A stretch of DNA of 64,000 nucleotides. Origin: Lasiodiplodia sp. COLG20. Lineage: Eukaryota; Ascomycota; Dothideomycetes; Botryosphaeriales; Botryosphaeriaceae. Made by a program: the position numbers and the translations under genes. The stretch lies in NCBI GenBank assembly GCA_009801085.1, contig VNWV01000003.1, positions 1,054,001 through 1,118,000 on the forward strand, written 5' to 3'. Shown here piece by piece: positions 10,833 to 22,970 of the stretch; position 1 is the stretch's first letter, and every line of letters begins with the position of its first letter. Below the pieces are notes generated by a model. It saw only the letters and a program-made list of their open reading frames with translations, was not told where the DNA came from and did not search any database.

Positions 10833-12765
10833 TCAAGCCCGCAACCCCCTCGTCAACGAGCTCAGTCCACCTTGAGCCAGCTTCCCAAGGCCATTCACCT
10901 TATCACCCAGGTCACCCTTTACCTTGTCGACATCACCTTTCACCTTGTCCGTCCCATTCTCAGCCAGCTTGCCCAGCCCACCCAGCTTCTCACCTACTTC
11001 ATCACCCACCTTACCTACATCGCCCTTGAGCTTGTCCACCCCGCCCTCCACCCCCTTCCCAATCCCACCCACCTTCTCCCCAAGCCCATCCTTCAACTTA
11101 TCCACATCATCCTTCGCCTTCTCCACACCTCCCTTCAACCCCTCCACCCCATCCCCGACCTTATCCTTCACCCCCTCCAACCCCTCCCCCACCTTATCCT
11201 TGACCCCTTCCAACCCCTCAACAAGCGTATCCTCACTCCCCGCACTCCCCCTCCTCCCCTTCATCTCCGCCGCGCGCCGCTTCGCCGCCTGGCTCCACGC
11301 CCCGAGCGCATCCGCGACGCCGACGTCGGGCAGGGCGATGGGGTTGTCGCCGCCCTTTTCGGGGACGGACTTGGGGTCGAGGATGCCGGCCTTGATCATC
11401 TCGTTGACCGACGGGTGCAGCTCGCCTTCGATCGGTATGTCGCGCGGGGCGCCGAGGTTGGGCGGCCAGAAGCGCGGGACCCATTTGCCTTTTTCGAGCT
11501 CGAGGCGGGAGAAGATGGGGAGGATTTCTGTTGCGGGGTGAGTGAGGGGTGTTAGTAGGCCTGGCTGGGGGAGGGGGGAGGGGGAGGAGGATGGGGGCGG
11601 GGACGTACCGAGTATCCACCACAGCAGGACGGACAGGACACCCACGCCGTGGAAGAACTTGAGCATATCGTGCGGCTGGTTCGTCTTGCGGCGGACGTCG
11701 AAGGCCGTCGTCCCCGGCTTCTCGACGCCGGGGAAGGCGTTCTCGGCGCGCACGACGTCCTGCACGTTGGTCGTCTTGTACGCTAGGCGGCTCTCGGAGC
11801 CGGGCAGGCTGAGCGACTCCTGGACCATCCAGTTGAGCGGCGTGTCGGACAGCAGGTGTTTCTGGCCGGGCACGAGGCCCCAGCCGCCGCCGACGTCGGC
11901 GTGGTTGCCGGCGAACCACACCTCCTTGAGGTCCACTTTCGCGTCGTCGTCGAAGTGGAACAGCGCCGGCTTGAACTTCAGCCGGCGCTCGTGGATCGAC
12001 ACGGCGTGGCGGATGTGCGTGGCGGCCGGCGTCGCGATGTACTGGTAGCTCATGCGCCAGAGGGGGATCTCGAACTGGCCGACGGAATTGACGCAGTCGA
12101 AGAGGCCGAGGAAGTGCACGCGCACGTTGGGCCGGCAGAAGGCGTCCTTGAACTTGCCCATGTAGTCGAAGAGCTTGCGGTCCGCGTCCGTCTGCGGGTC
12201 GTTGCCCGACGCGTTCTGGAAGTTGGAGAAGGTCTCCCACGCGAACTGCACCATCTCCTCGTTGCCGCGAGAGAGCAGCCCGATCTGCTGCACCATTTCG
12301 GCTAGGAAGCGCGCCGTGTACGCGCCCCGCGAGAAGCCGAAGATGTAGATGTGGTCGCCCCGGCAGTAGTGCTTCATGATGAACTTGTACCCCGCCAGCA
12401 CGTGGTCCTCGAACGACGTGCCGATGGCCTGGTCCACGGCTTTGAGGACCGTCGACTTGATGGCCGGCCATAGGTCGAAGATGCTGCGCCGCGAGCACTT
12501 GGACTGGCCCTTGATGTAGGTCCCGATTCCGGCTGTCAATTGGTCAGCACATACTCATTAAATGGGGCTGGGGAAGTCGCCGACGCTGGTAATATTGGAA
12601 TTGATCGTCCGTGTGGCGCTGTAGCATCTGATAGATTTTGACGATGTTGGTGTCGGCTTCGGTGCCCAGGAACGAATTGCCCGTGCCATCGAAGCAGAGG
12701 ACCAGACGGCGCGGTCCGACGCCCGGCACCTCGGTTGAGTCGAGCTCATCAGCAACACTGGGCAT
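10833..12765 (-). CDS. DUF2235 alpha/beta-hydrolase-like protein with amphipathic repeat tail
   Basis: Three exons, 12765-12585, 12532-11609 and 11527-10833; 599 residues. The domain opens with [12 protein letters not shown], continues through YYQPGIGTY (which fixes the first splice junction) and reaches [10 protein letters not shown] at about residues 126-135, the nucleophile elbow with Ser128. LFDCVNSVG and GNHADVGGG supply likely Asp and His positions. DUF2235 is shared with bacterial T6SS phospholipase effectors of the Tle1 type; fungal members are uncharacterised, so lipase activity is inference. After a possible hydrophobic segment ([11 protein letters not shown]) comes a 115-residue tail of imperfect 11-18-residue repeats rich in Lys, Asp, Gly and Val, resembling LEA or apolipoprotein helices that could bind membranes. 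It is divergent from the dioxygenase gene at 13952. Confidence 0.88.
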
Positions 12766-13951
12766 CGTGGGAACGGAAGTGACCGATGTGAATGAGAACG
12801 AGGGGGAGGTGAGGATCGTGGGGACTGGCGAGTGACTGAAGGACGACGCGTACTAATATTGCTGCTTTTCGTCTTGCAGACTATTTCCGCGACCGGCGTC
12901 CTCCGCTAGAGCATCCTACCTGCGGGACATCGGATCCAAGCATGTGCTCGATGCAAGTGGCAGCATGGACAACCCGAGGCGATCGTCGAGCTATCCAGCT
13001 GTGCCACGACCTGGGCCAGCCAAATGTCGCACCAATCATAAAGTTTCGTACGCATTAGCGTCTGTTCGCGTATGGCCCCGCGTCCTATGGCCACGCCTCG
13101 CAGAATGCATGCAATGCGCGCGTCTGCGGGAAGCGCCACCTCACCGGAACACAACAGACCCTGGCGCTGCACAGTCCCCGCATGCATGCACGCGACGCCA
13201 TCGAGCACCGTGATAAACACTGATCGCGAGAAGCCATTGACCAATCGACTCGGAGCCGAGATAAGCAAGCCGCTGACGGTAAACGCTCTCCCCGCGCCTT
13301 GTACGAGGTGATCGGCAAAGCGGGATTGGGCTCGGTGGCTTGACCGTTGCACAGCTGAAGGCGGCGCACTCGGCAGCTGGCCATTTCAGCTTCTCGATAT
13401 GCATCCACCTTGATAGGGCATCAACACCGGTGTTGCAAGGAGCGGGGCAAGCTCCGCCACAAACTGCTGCGCACGGATGAGCTGCCTGTACGTGATATCA
13501 CTTCTGTGCTGACGGCGAGACAAAGATAGCAAAGATGCTCGTGCTCAGGAGCTGTCTCCGCATCACTGACTTTCCGTGGATGTTGCACTACCGTCTTAGC
13601 CGCTCAGTGGCGACGGAAGAGCTGCAATTCCCCTCTGGTGCCCGGGAACGTGTGATGGATTCATTGGATGGATTCGTTCTATCGATGGTGTGATGCTGGA
13701 GAGTGGATTCACTGAGGCAATTGACGAGAAGCGGGGACCCGTAGCCGCCGCCACTGTCTCTACGATAGGCCAATGGCAAGGCAAACGGATGCCTTGCTTT
13801 GATATTGATGTTTCGCGAGTGGGGTGGAAGCATGTGATGGTCGTGCATCAGTCACCGAGGAAACATTGACGCGGAGGATATAACGGTGGCTTACCTTCAC
13901 TGAGTGCACCTCCCCAAGCCACGGCACTTCCTCTGAGCAGGCACAGTCACC
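12766..13951. promoter_or_regulatory. shared divergent intergenic region
   Basis: 1.19 kb between the starts of the DUF2235 gene (minus) and the dioxygenase-P450-lectin gene (plus). It must contain both promoters. I could not identify convincing binding sites; short open frames inside are not supported. Confidence 0.5.
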
Positions 13952-16900
13952 ATGCTCAACCCATTCGCCTCCGCAAAGCCAGCCTCGAGCTGGAACCCCT
14001 TCAGCAGTTCCAAGAGCGTGCTCCCCAAAGCACTTGCTCCGGCTCCCAAGAAAGGCCTGCTGCCGTCAAGTCTCTTCGGGAAAAAGCCACCAACGAGTCT
14101 GCAATCCCTTACCAAACTCATTGGGCCCCTTGCAGGGCTCTTACCTGTCCTTCTCCCTCTTCTTGGCGTCGTTCTTGCTGTTGCTGCTTTCCAAAAACTC
14201 GTCAACAAAAAACCTCTGAGCTCGCTTGTACCCTCCAAGCTAAAGGACCTCAAACTCCCCAGCATCAAGCCTCTCACAGACAAGCTCCCCAGTCTCAAAC
14301 CCCTTACAGACAAGCTTCCAAGCCTCAAACCCCTCACAGACAAGCTCCCCAGCGTCAAGTCTCTCACAGACAAACTCCCCAGCCTCCCCAAATTGCCCGG
14401 AGCCAAGCTCCCTACGGACAAGCTCGCCAACGGCAAACTCCCTGACCTAAAAAACCTCAAGTCCCCACTCGCCAACCTCCCCAATGGCAGCAAGCTCAGC
14501 AAAAACCTGCCAAAAGGGCACTTCCTCAGCGACAAGCTCCCGAAGCCACAGCTTCCCGGCCCCTTGAAATGGCTCAACCCGATCGAGGCGCTAAAGAGCA
14601 CCATCAAGACGACCGTCTTGGACGTGCTGCACCTAGACAAAGTCCCGGGCATCAAGGACATCGTCAACTGGTTCATGAAGCCCAAGGGCTTCACCCCGAA
14701 GGGCACGCTAGCTACGCTGTCCAGCCTGCCGTCACTGCGGCCGGGGTTGCTGTCCAAGCTGAACCCGCTCAACGCCAAGATCTTCAACCGCAAGAAGATC
14801 GCCGAGGAAGAGGATGACGAGAAGTTCCAGGCGGGCGAGCCGTATGGCGATCCGGAAGTCGTGTCGACGAATCTCGTGCAGGATTTGCGCACGATTGGCT
14901 TCGCGACGTCGGTGAAGGATCTGAAGACGCTGATTACGGCGTTCAAGGCGAAGGGGAAGCCGCAGAATGATCGTGAGATGCTGGTAAGTGGATGAGGCGT
15001 ATTTGGTGCTACTGAGACTGAAGCTGACCCAATTGCAGATGGAGAAAATGATCGCGCTCACCGCGTCTCTGCCTCGCACTTCGAAGGCGCGTGGGAAGCT
15101 CTCTGGAGTCATCATCGACACGCTCTGGTCAGCCCTCCAGCATCCTCCGCTCACTTACCTTGGAGAGAAATACCAATACCGCACTCCCGATGGAAGCTAC
15201 AATGTAAGCCGAATCATGTCAGTATGAAGTGACCGTGCTGACCCGAGCCGCAGAACCCAATGAATCCCGACCTCGGAAAGGCGGGAAGCCACTACGCACG
15301 CTCCGTGCCGAGGATCAAGTCTCAGCATGGCGTGCCCCCGGATCCAGGTCTGCTCTTCGACCTGCTCATGTGCAGGACCGACGAGACCTTCAAGGAGAAT
15401 CCGGCAGGCATCAGCTCCGTCCTCTTCTACCACGCGACCATCATCATCCATGGTGAGCCTTCTCCCTTGCACACCTGCCCACACCGTCCCCCAGGCTGAC
15501 TCTCCGCAGACATCTTCCGCACGAACCGCTTCGACAACAACATCTCCGACACGTCGTCGTACCTCGACCTCGCGCCGCTGTACGGCTCGAGCCTCGAGGA
15601 CCAGCTGAAGATCCGGACGATGGAGAAGGGCCTGCTGAAGCCGGACACGTTCCACGAGCGGCGGCTGCTGGGCCAGCCGCCGGGCGTCAACGTCATGTTG
15701 ATCATGTACAACCGCTTCCACAACTACGTTGCTGACGTGCTGCTGAAGATCAACGAGGGCGGCCGCTTCACGATGCTGCCGTACGAGACGGAAGAGGAGA
15801 AGAAGAAGGCCATTGCCAAGCAGGACAATGACCTCTTCCAGACGGCCAGACTGTAAGTGCAAGCACCACCCCCTGACGCACCACCCAGCACCGCTAACCG
15901 ACCACCCCCAGCATCACCGGTGGCCTGTACATCAACATCAGCCTGCACGACTACCTGCGCGGCCTGACCAACTGCCACCACTCAACGACCGACTGGACGC
16001 TGGACCCGCGCATCGCCGCCTCCCGCCTCTTCGACCCCGAAGGCATCCCGCGCGGCATCGGCAACCAAGTCTCGGCCGAGTTCAACCTGCTGTACCGCTT
16101 CCACAGCATCATCTCGAAGAAAGACGAGATCTGGCTCAACGAGTTCCTGACCTCGCTCTTCCCAGGCTCCACAAAGTCCCTCGACGAGCTCACGCCGCAA
16201 GAATTCGTCCAGGGCCTCTTCGCCTTCGAGCAGACCATCCCCGCCGACCCGTCCAAACGCGAATTCGGCAACCTCAAGCGCGGCGCCGACGGCAAGTTCT
16301 CCGACGCCGACCTCGTCCGCACCATGACCGAAGCCATGGAAGACCCGGCGGGGCTCTTCGGCCCGCGCATGGTCCCCAAGTTCCTCAAGATCGTCGAGAT
16401 CACCGGCATCCTGACGGCGCGCAAGTGGCAGCTGGCCTCGCTCAACGAGCTCCGCGACTTCTTCAAGCTGAAGCGGCACGACACCTTCGAAGACCTGAAC
16501 CCCGACCCGGCCATCGCGGACCTGCTGCGCAAGCTGTACGACCACCCAGACATGGTCGAGATGTACCCGGGCATGTTCCTCGAGGACGCGAAGCCGCGCA
16601 TGGACCCGGGGTGCGGCGGGTGCCCCCCCTACACGGTCGGGCGGGCCGTCTTCAGCGACGCCGTCACGCTCGTGCGCAGCGACCGCTTCTGCACGCTCGA
16701 CTACACGGCGTCCAACCTGACCCAATGGGGCTTCAACGAGGTCGCCGCCGACTACGACGTGCTGGGCGGGTCCAAGTTCTACTGGCTCTTCCAGCGCGCC
16801 TTCCCGAGTTGGTTTCCCTACAACTCGCTGCACATCATGCAGCCCATGTTCACGCGCAAGATGAACGAGGAGATCGCGCGCGAGATCGGCACTATCCAGA

Positions 16901-19848
16901 ACTACACTCTGGCGGGCCCGAAGCCGCCGCCGCAGCCGATCCTGCTGACCGAGCACGCCAAGATCACGGGCGTGCTGGAGGACCAGGCCAACTTCCACGT
17001 GCCGTGGGTGCTGTACGAGGACCTGTTCCCGGGCAAGAAGAGCTTCGCGGGCTTCATGCTGGGCGGCGACAAGGCGGCCAATACGGCGCAGAAGAAGCTG
17101 GTCAAGGAGATCCTCAACACGCCCGCCGAGTTCGCCACGCTGCTGGCCGACACGGCCGTCGCGGTCGGAAGGAACCTGATCAAGAAGGAGTGTCTGGAGT
17201 TGCGCAAGGGGTTGGATCAGCTGGATATTATCCGCGACGTCGCCATCCCCCTCAACACGCGCGTCATCGCCGACCTCTGGTGCCAGGACCTGCACACCGA
17301 CGAGAATCCCAATGGCACGCTGACGACCGTCCAGCTGTACAAGCACCTCATGGACGTGCGCACGTTTGGCTTTAACAACAACGACCCGGCCATGACGTGG
17401 CGGCGGCGCGAGTGGGCGCGCGAGGGCGCTGAGGTGCTGATCCCGACCACCATGAAGTCCATCAAGGAGGGCACCGCGTCGCTGGCCCCAGGCCTGCTCA
17501 AGAAGGCTGGTACGGGCATCCAGAAGGGCCTCGGCAAGATCCCGCTGCTCGGAAAGCTCGTGCCGAAGCCAGAGGAGAAGGCGGGCAGCCTGAGGTGGTA
17601 CGGGAACAATGTCGCCAAGGAGATCATGGCGGCGGGCAAGACGTTGGAGGAGACGGCGGATATTTGCTGGTTGACGGCATTGGCGGGCGTGGGGGCGCCC
17701 GTGTCGATGGTATGTTGTGCTTCTCTCTCTTTCAGTAGTCTCGTCAAGCTTCTTTTTTCCTTTTACCGGGTTCAGATGGGCTGATTTTGGGGTGGTGTGG
17801 CGGCACAACAGTTCGCAGACGTCATGTCGTACTTCATGCAGCCCGACAACATCCACCACTGGGAGAAAATCCAGGAGCTCTGCGGCAGCACCGACACGAA
17901 CCGCAGCGCCGCCGACAAGACGCTGCGCAAGTACGTGCTCGAGGCCGAGCGCATCGTCAGCAACCTGCGCGGCGCCCGCGTCTGCGTCGGCAGCACCACC
18001 ATTGACGGGAAGACGTTCAACCCGGGCGACTTTATCGTGTGTCTCTTCGTAAGTGTCCCCCCTTCCCCCTCCCTCTTGCTCCGATGCTCACTTGGGAATT
18101 ACTAGGGCCCCGCCTGCCGCGACGGCAAGGTCGTCCCGGAGCCGGACAAGTTCAAGCTGGACCGGCCCGCCAACGCGTACATCCACTGGGGCGTGGGGCC
18201 GCACGAGTGCCTGGGCAAAGAGATCGCCGTGTCCATCGTCATGTCGCTGGTCAAGGTGTGCGCGGAGCTCAAGAACCTGCGGCCGGCGCCGGGCGAGATG
18301 GGCGTGCTCAAGAGCATCATGGTCGGCACCGAGCGGTGCTACCTGAACGACAGCTGGTCGTGGCTGACGTTTGATCCGACGAGTAAGTAAATGAAGAGTC
18401 CTCTGGGAATTTGGGTGTGCTGACAACGTCGAAAACAGCCTGGAAGATGCACTACGAAGGCTACGGCAAGGGCGTGTACCGCGAGTCCGCCGCCGCCGCC
18501 TCCAAGGGCCGCGACCTCAACGCGCTGTACAGCAGCCTCGTCAAGCAGAACCGCATGGGCCCCAAGGGCGTGACGCCCGAGGCCAACGGCGTGCTGCCCA
18601 TCGCGAACGGGTACAAGGACGAGCCATCCGCCGTCAACGGCGATTTGGCCCCTCCTGCAAAGAAGCCCAGCAAGCCCGTCACCAACGGCGCGGACGGCTG
18701 GTCGTTCGATGGGGTCCCCGAGAGTAACAGTAACGATGGCGGTGCAGTCAAGCCTCCCGTCGTCGATGGAAAAGGTATGCCAGCGCCCCCTCTGTGCTCG
18801 CCCATCAATTTTAATACCGTATTCTTCAGACGACAACCCCAATCCCGACGAGGAAGCAGCAGCACCAGCGGAACCTGAGCCCGAAAAAGAAGAAGAGCCG
18901 CCCGTCGACCCCGACGTCCTGCACCGCGGCTCCTTCTCCAAGAAAGCCGACGACCGCAGCGGCGCTGGGTTGGGCTCGTACACGGAGCACATCACCTTCG
19001 CGAAGCCGTACAACACGCCTCCGCGCATCTTCCTCGGCTTCGCGGCGCTCGAAGTCGACAACGCCGCGCCCAGCTTCTGGCAGGAGGCCACGAACGTCAC
19101 GAAAGAGGGCTTCGACCTCGCCGTGCACGTGTCTCCCCCTGCCACGGGTTCCGCAGCGAAGCTCTGGGAGCTCGAGAGCGTGTGGATCGAAGTCCCCGAC
19201 GACGCGGCCCACGCCGACGTGCTGGTCGGCACGTGGGACTCGGCCAAGATCCCGGGCAAGCCCGCCAGCGACGGGACGGCCGTCGACTCGCCGTTCTTCC
19301 CGTACAAGAACTTCCCCGGCGCGGGTGCCTCGGGCGCCGCGAAGAAGGGGCGGCGCTCCGTCATCCCCTGGCTCTCCGGCTTCACCTTCGACGCCAACGC
19401 GGCAGGCGGCGACGACGAGCCGTTCGGCATCAAAGTCGACGGGCGGAGCACGACCAACGACGCCGGCGACCTCGGCGCGACGGTGTCGTTCCGCACGCCG
19501 TCGAACCAGGTGCGCGCGCTGCCCAAGAGCGCGCGCGTCAGCTTCCTCGTCTTCTTCCCCAACAGCAGCGCCGCCGGCAGCGCCGGGCTGAGCCCGGGCA
19601 GCGCGCGCGCCGAGTTCCCCAATCCGGACACGGACTCGATCACGGTGCTGTCGACGGCGCGCGAGCCGATCGAGGGCGTCGCCGGCGTGGATATGTTCCA
19701 GTACCTCGAGCCGTCTGAGTCGATTGCCGTGCGCGTCGTCGATCGCCAGAAGGAGCCGGATGAGGCGAAGTATTCGCTGGAGAGCTGGGGTGAGCCACTG
19801 GCGCATGATTTGTCGGCGGCGATCGTTAAGATTCCGAAGAAGGAGTGA
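13952..19848 (+). CDS. giant fatty-acid dioxygenase-P450 fusion with N-terminal repeats and C-terminal H-type-lectin-like domain
   Basis: Nine exons: 13952-14983, 15039-15203, 15254-15452, 15510-15852, 15912-17709, 17812-18048, 18106-18382, 18439-18774 and 18830-19848; all junctions keep frame, giving 1801 residues. Residues 55-80 are a hydrophobic, probably membrane segment; 101-144 are four decapeptide repeats (KLPSxKPLTD) followed by related Leu/Lys/Pro sequence. From about 320 to 700 lies a Ppo/linoleate diol synthase-type heme dioxygenase: distal His465 in FYHATIIIHD, Tyr641 and proximal His644 in YRFH. A P450-like domain follows, with heme Cys1293 in GPHECLG. A Pro/Glu-rich linker leads to an H-type-lectin-like domain (about 1494-1584) and a further beta-rich stretch. 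Known relatives turn linoleate into hydroperoxy and dihydroxy oxylipins. The lectin fusion is unusual. Confidence 0.88.
14252..14383 (+). repeat. 30-bp coding tandem repeat (decapeptide)
   Basis: Four consecutive 30-bp units plus a partial one encode KLPS(I/L/V)K(P/S)LTD at residues 101-144 of the giant dioxygenase. Flanking sequence continues as degenerate K-L-P-rich copies to about residue 200. Near identity of the units implies recent expansion by slippage or unequal crossing-over. Confidence 0.9.
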
Positions 19849-20653
19849 ATGATGTGGTTGGGGGGTTGGGGGGTTGAGGGGATTGGTTGGTTCTCGGCGC
19901 GTGCTGGATTTCCTAAATTGGTTTGATGTGTCGAAAAGCTGCATTCTCAGGGTTGATCATGGATATAGCTGGTATTGCGCGGGGTTTTTCGTTTGTGAGG
20001 CATTGTAGTGATAGGCTCGCTCTCTTCCGTTCGGATCATGATAAATGAAACATGTTCTTTTTCTCCGTCGAAGACGTGCTCCAGCTGGCCTCATCCTTGG
20101 ACGTCGATGTGATGTGGGTTCTTCGTGCGCCCCGAAACGCAATAAATATGCAGCATTCCATCTTGCAGGATGAGGTTAGTGAATGCAGATGTTAGCGCCC
20201 GCGATTGATGACTGCGTTAGCCTTCTGCAGACGTGCGGGAGGATCCGTACGCCACAGTCTGTTGTGGCTGGCTGCTAAATACGGAATGCGTTGATGTGCA
20301 GCCGGGGTGGTTGGAGACGAGTGGTGGGGCCGGTCGCGATCTCCGCGTGGATGCACGGTGCGGGGTAGCTATCCTGGCTCTCGATCTTCGTATTTCCGTC
20401 GTGGTGGAAATAATCTCATTGCCTTCGCACGCGATGGTAGCTGAAGTCGAAGACGGAGCCAATGGCTCCGGAGGCGATTGTCAGACATGCTTAAGCCGCG
20501 CACTTTGGCCCGTGGCGGTCAGCTATTACAAATCGGCAAACCCCACCCGCATTAGTAATGACGCAACTGCACTTGGACTTGCGCACATAAAGTCAGGTTA
20601 CACATGCCCCCAAGGATAAACGGCACGTTCTGCCAAGGACTCGATCCCTACCC
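19849..20653. other. intergenic, no supported gene
   Basis: 3' flank of the dioxygenase gene and promoter side of the SDR-like gene. The open frame near 20233-20619 has no recognisable features. Nothing else seen. Confidence 0.45.
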
Positions 20654-21970
20654 ATGTCTCAGAACATCCTCATCACCGGCGGGTCGGGCTACCTCGGCGG
20701 CACCCTGTTGGCGCGATGGAAAGATGCCAATATCAGTGGCTACGACAAGCTGTTCGCCTTGGTCCGCACCGACGCTCAGGCCGAGGCCGTCAAGAGCTAC
20801 GGCGCCCAGCCTGTAACCCTGAACGTCAATGATGAGGCTGCTGTCAGAAAGACCATCGTGTCCAATGAGATCAACATCGTCTATTACCTGATCGACTCCG
20901 GACGGTCAGACTCGCAGGTCTTCTTCATCAAGGCGCTAGGCGAGCTGAAAGAGAAGACGGGCCAAGATGTGCATCTTTTGCATGTGAGTCGGACAATCGA
21001 GATTCTCGCAGCATCCCCATACTGAGTGCGTCTTCTAGACAACGGGCGCCAAGATGTTCTCGAGCCTCGTTGGCGTTCCAACCGACCGTCCGCTTCTCGA
21101 TACGGATCCAGACCTGTATTCCATCCAAAAGGGTCTGAAGGTGCCGACGCGAGTGATGCAAGAGGTACCAGCCAGCCGTGCTTAGGCGAGTGGCGCTCTG
21201 CAATATTAACCCGAGAATAGGCGGTCGACGCGAACACCACGGTCATTGAGCAGGGCGACACACACGGCGTTAAGACCTACATCTTTGCTCCCTGCATCGT
21301 CTGTAAGTCTTTCCTATTTCCGAGAAACAGGTTTTGGACTGATGAGCTGGGACAGACGGCAAAGGTGAAGGGTTCGGAAATCCAATTTCAATCCAAACGG
21401 TAGCGATCGTCAAGGCGGCTAGAGCAGCGGGACAGGTTTACAAGGTTACACCGGGGCGACCGGTGAGTCCCCTGTTTCGTCGCTTTCCTGCGGCTGGCTG
21501 ATGCAAGAGACAGAGGTGGCCGGTGTGCCATATCGTTGACAACACGACCCTGTACCTTGCCATCTTGAGGTCGATCCTGAACAAGGAGGAGCCCGGCCAT
21601 GGAAAGCGCGGATACTACCTCGCAGCGTCGGGCAGCGTGGCGTGGGACGAGCTCTACGCCGCCATGGCTACGGCGCTTGCGAAGCGTGGCGCCATCAAAA
21701 ATGACACGATCGAGGATGCCGACGATGCTGCGCTCGAGAAGATGGCGTCTGGTCTTGACTGTCCGAAGTCGTTCGTGGAGGTTCAGCTTGGTGGAAAGTG
21801 AGTATTCGACCCTCCTGATCGGCAAAAGCGGCGCTGATTGAGTTCAAACTTGCAGATGCACCTTCACCGCCGCGCACGGTGCGGAGATCGGATGGAAGCC
21901 TCAGTACCCGCCGGAGCATGCATTGGAAGCAGCAGACGCGGAGGTTGACTTGATCCTGCGAAGCTTGTAG
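20654..21970 (+). CDS. NAD(P)-dependent epimerase/dehydratase-like (SDR) protein
   Basis: Six exons, 20654-20983, 21039-21164, 21221-21302, 21356-21462, 21514-21797 and 21856-21970; 347 residues. The N-terminus MSQNILITGGSGYLGGTLL contains the Rossmann dinucleotide motif TGGSGYLG. The remainder follows an extended or atypical SDR pattern: a second-strand VVYYLIDSG-like segment, TTGAKMFSS, a Y-containing helix (residues near 130), YIFAPCIVYG and a C-terminal substrate region ending in TFTAAHGAEIGWKPQYPPEH. The canonical YxxxK pair is not clear, so catalysis may be non-standard. Close fungal relatives are annotated as NAD-dependent epimerases or nucleoside-diphosphate-sugar epimerases. Substrate unknown. 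Confidence 0.88.
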
Positions 21971-22970
21971 ATGATTATGATGCTGCATGTTAATTAATAG
22001 GTCTATGTATTAATGCAATTCAGTCTCACCGAAGAACCGGAAGAGATTGCTGAGTGTTGCAAGGGAGAATGAGGAACTGAAGCCATCGTCTGGCAATGAA
22101 TGCGCGACGTCTGTATGAGTAAGGCAGTGTGGACGACAGCTCCGACCAGCTCGACTTTGTTGCAATGTGTGTGGTGTTGAGAGTCAGTAAGAATTCCCGC
22201 CGAATGAAAAGTCGTGTCCGGCCTGTGCGGTCGGGTTCCACGTGATCGCGTTTCGCGTCGCGCGAAAGTGACTAAGCGGTGCCAAGCTCCCAACCTCCTC
22301 ACCAACTTCATCTCGTTGCCTGTCCTCACCACTCAACCCATCCGCATCGACACCGTCCATCATCCCATCAACGCCAACTCCCCCGAGCCATCGCCAGCAG
22401 CTGCCGCCAGCGCTTTCCCGCTCGAATCCGCGCGCGCGGACTTCTCCCGCTCCCGACCGGATCACGCACCTTTGTTACGGCAGTCAATCAGCTGCACCTG
22501 CTTCCACACCGCCCGCTCCGTGCGTCCCCGGGATCTCGAGTCGGCCGTGTGTATCTCCTTCGCGAGCCAACATCCACTCTGAGCCATTGCGCTCGCCGGT
22601 ATACAGCAGACGACCTCGTGTTTCCCGTATCGAGTGAGCCTGAGTGCTTCTCATATCGGGCAGACCGGTGTGCCTCTCTTGTACTGTGCGACGTTTTGTT
22701 CTCGTTGGGTGCGCTTGCTTCGACGAGGTCGGCGGTGTGTACTTGATCAATCCTTGGTGGATCGCGAGCTGCGATACATCACCTGTACTTCTCCTGCCGG
22801 GCGGACCGTGTGCCTCACATCATCGCTGTCGAGGCCGTGTGTACCCCCGCAGCTGTGAGCCGGGTAGTTGTTACGCTCTTGAAGCATCGTGGAATTCAGA
22901 AGACAGCTTCAGCAGAAGGAAGTTCTACGCAACACGGTGCAGGGGATCGAATTTATCAAGATAGACAACA
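21971..22970. other. intergenic, pyrimidine-rich leader region
   Basis: About 1 kb upstream of the gene at 22971. From 22270 to 22560 the plus strand is rich in C and T, as in many fungal promoters and 5' leaders. No gene supported. Confidence 0.45.

Noticed and set aside
11233..12498. Minus-strand 421-codon frame overlapping the DUF2235 gene
   Set aside because: Arg/Pro-rich shadow of the real exon; it lacks motifs, whereas the GFSRG nucleophile lies in the DUF2235 frame.
13952..14983. Separate gene for the repeat-rich N-terminal region of the dioxygenase
   Set aside because: The last part of this exon (DLKTLITAFKAKGKP...DREML) runs into MEKMIALTASLP across a perfect intron, as in the N-terminus of Ppo-type enzymes.
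15813..17859. Long open frames of 500-625 codons on both strands opposite the dioxygenase gene
   Set aside because: They are Arg/His/Ala-rich shadows of the high-GC dioxygenase exon in other frames; the dioxygenase frame contains all heme-binding motifs.
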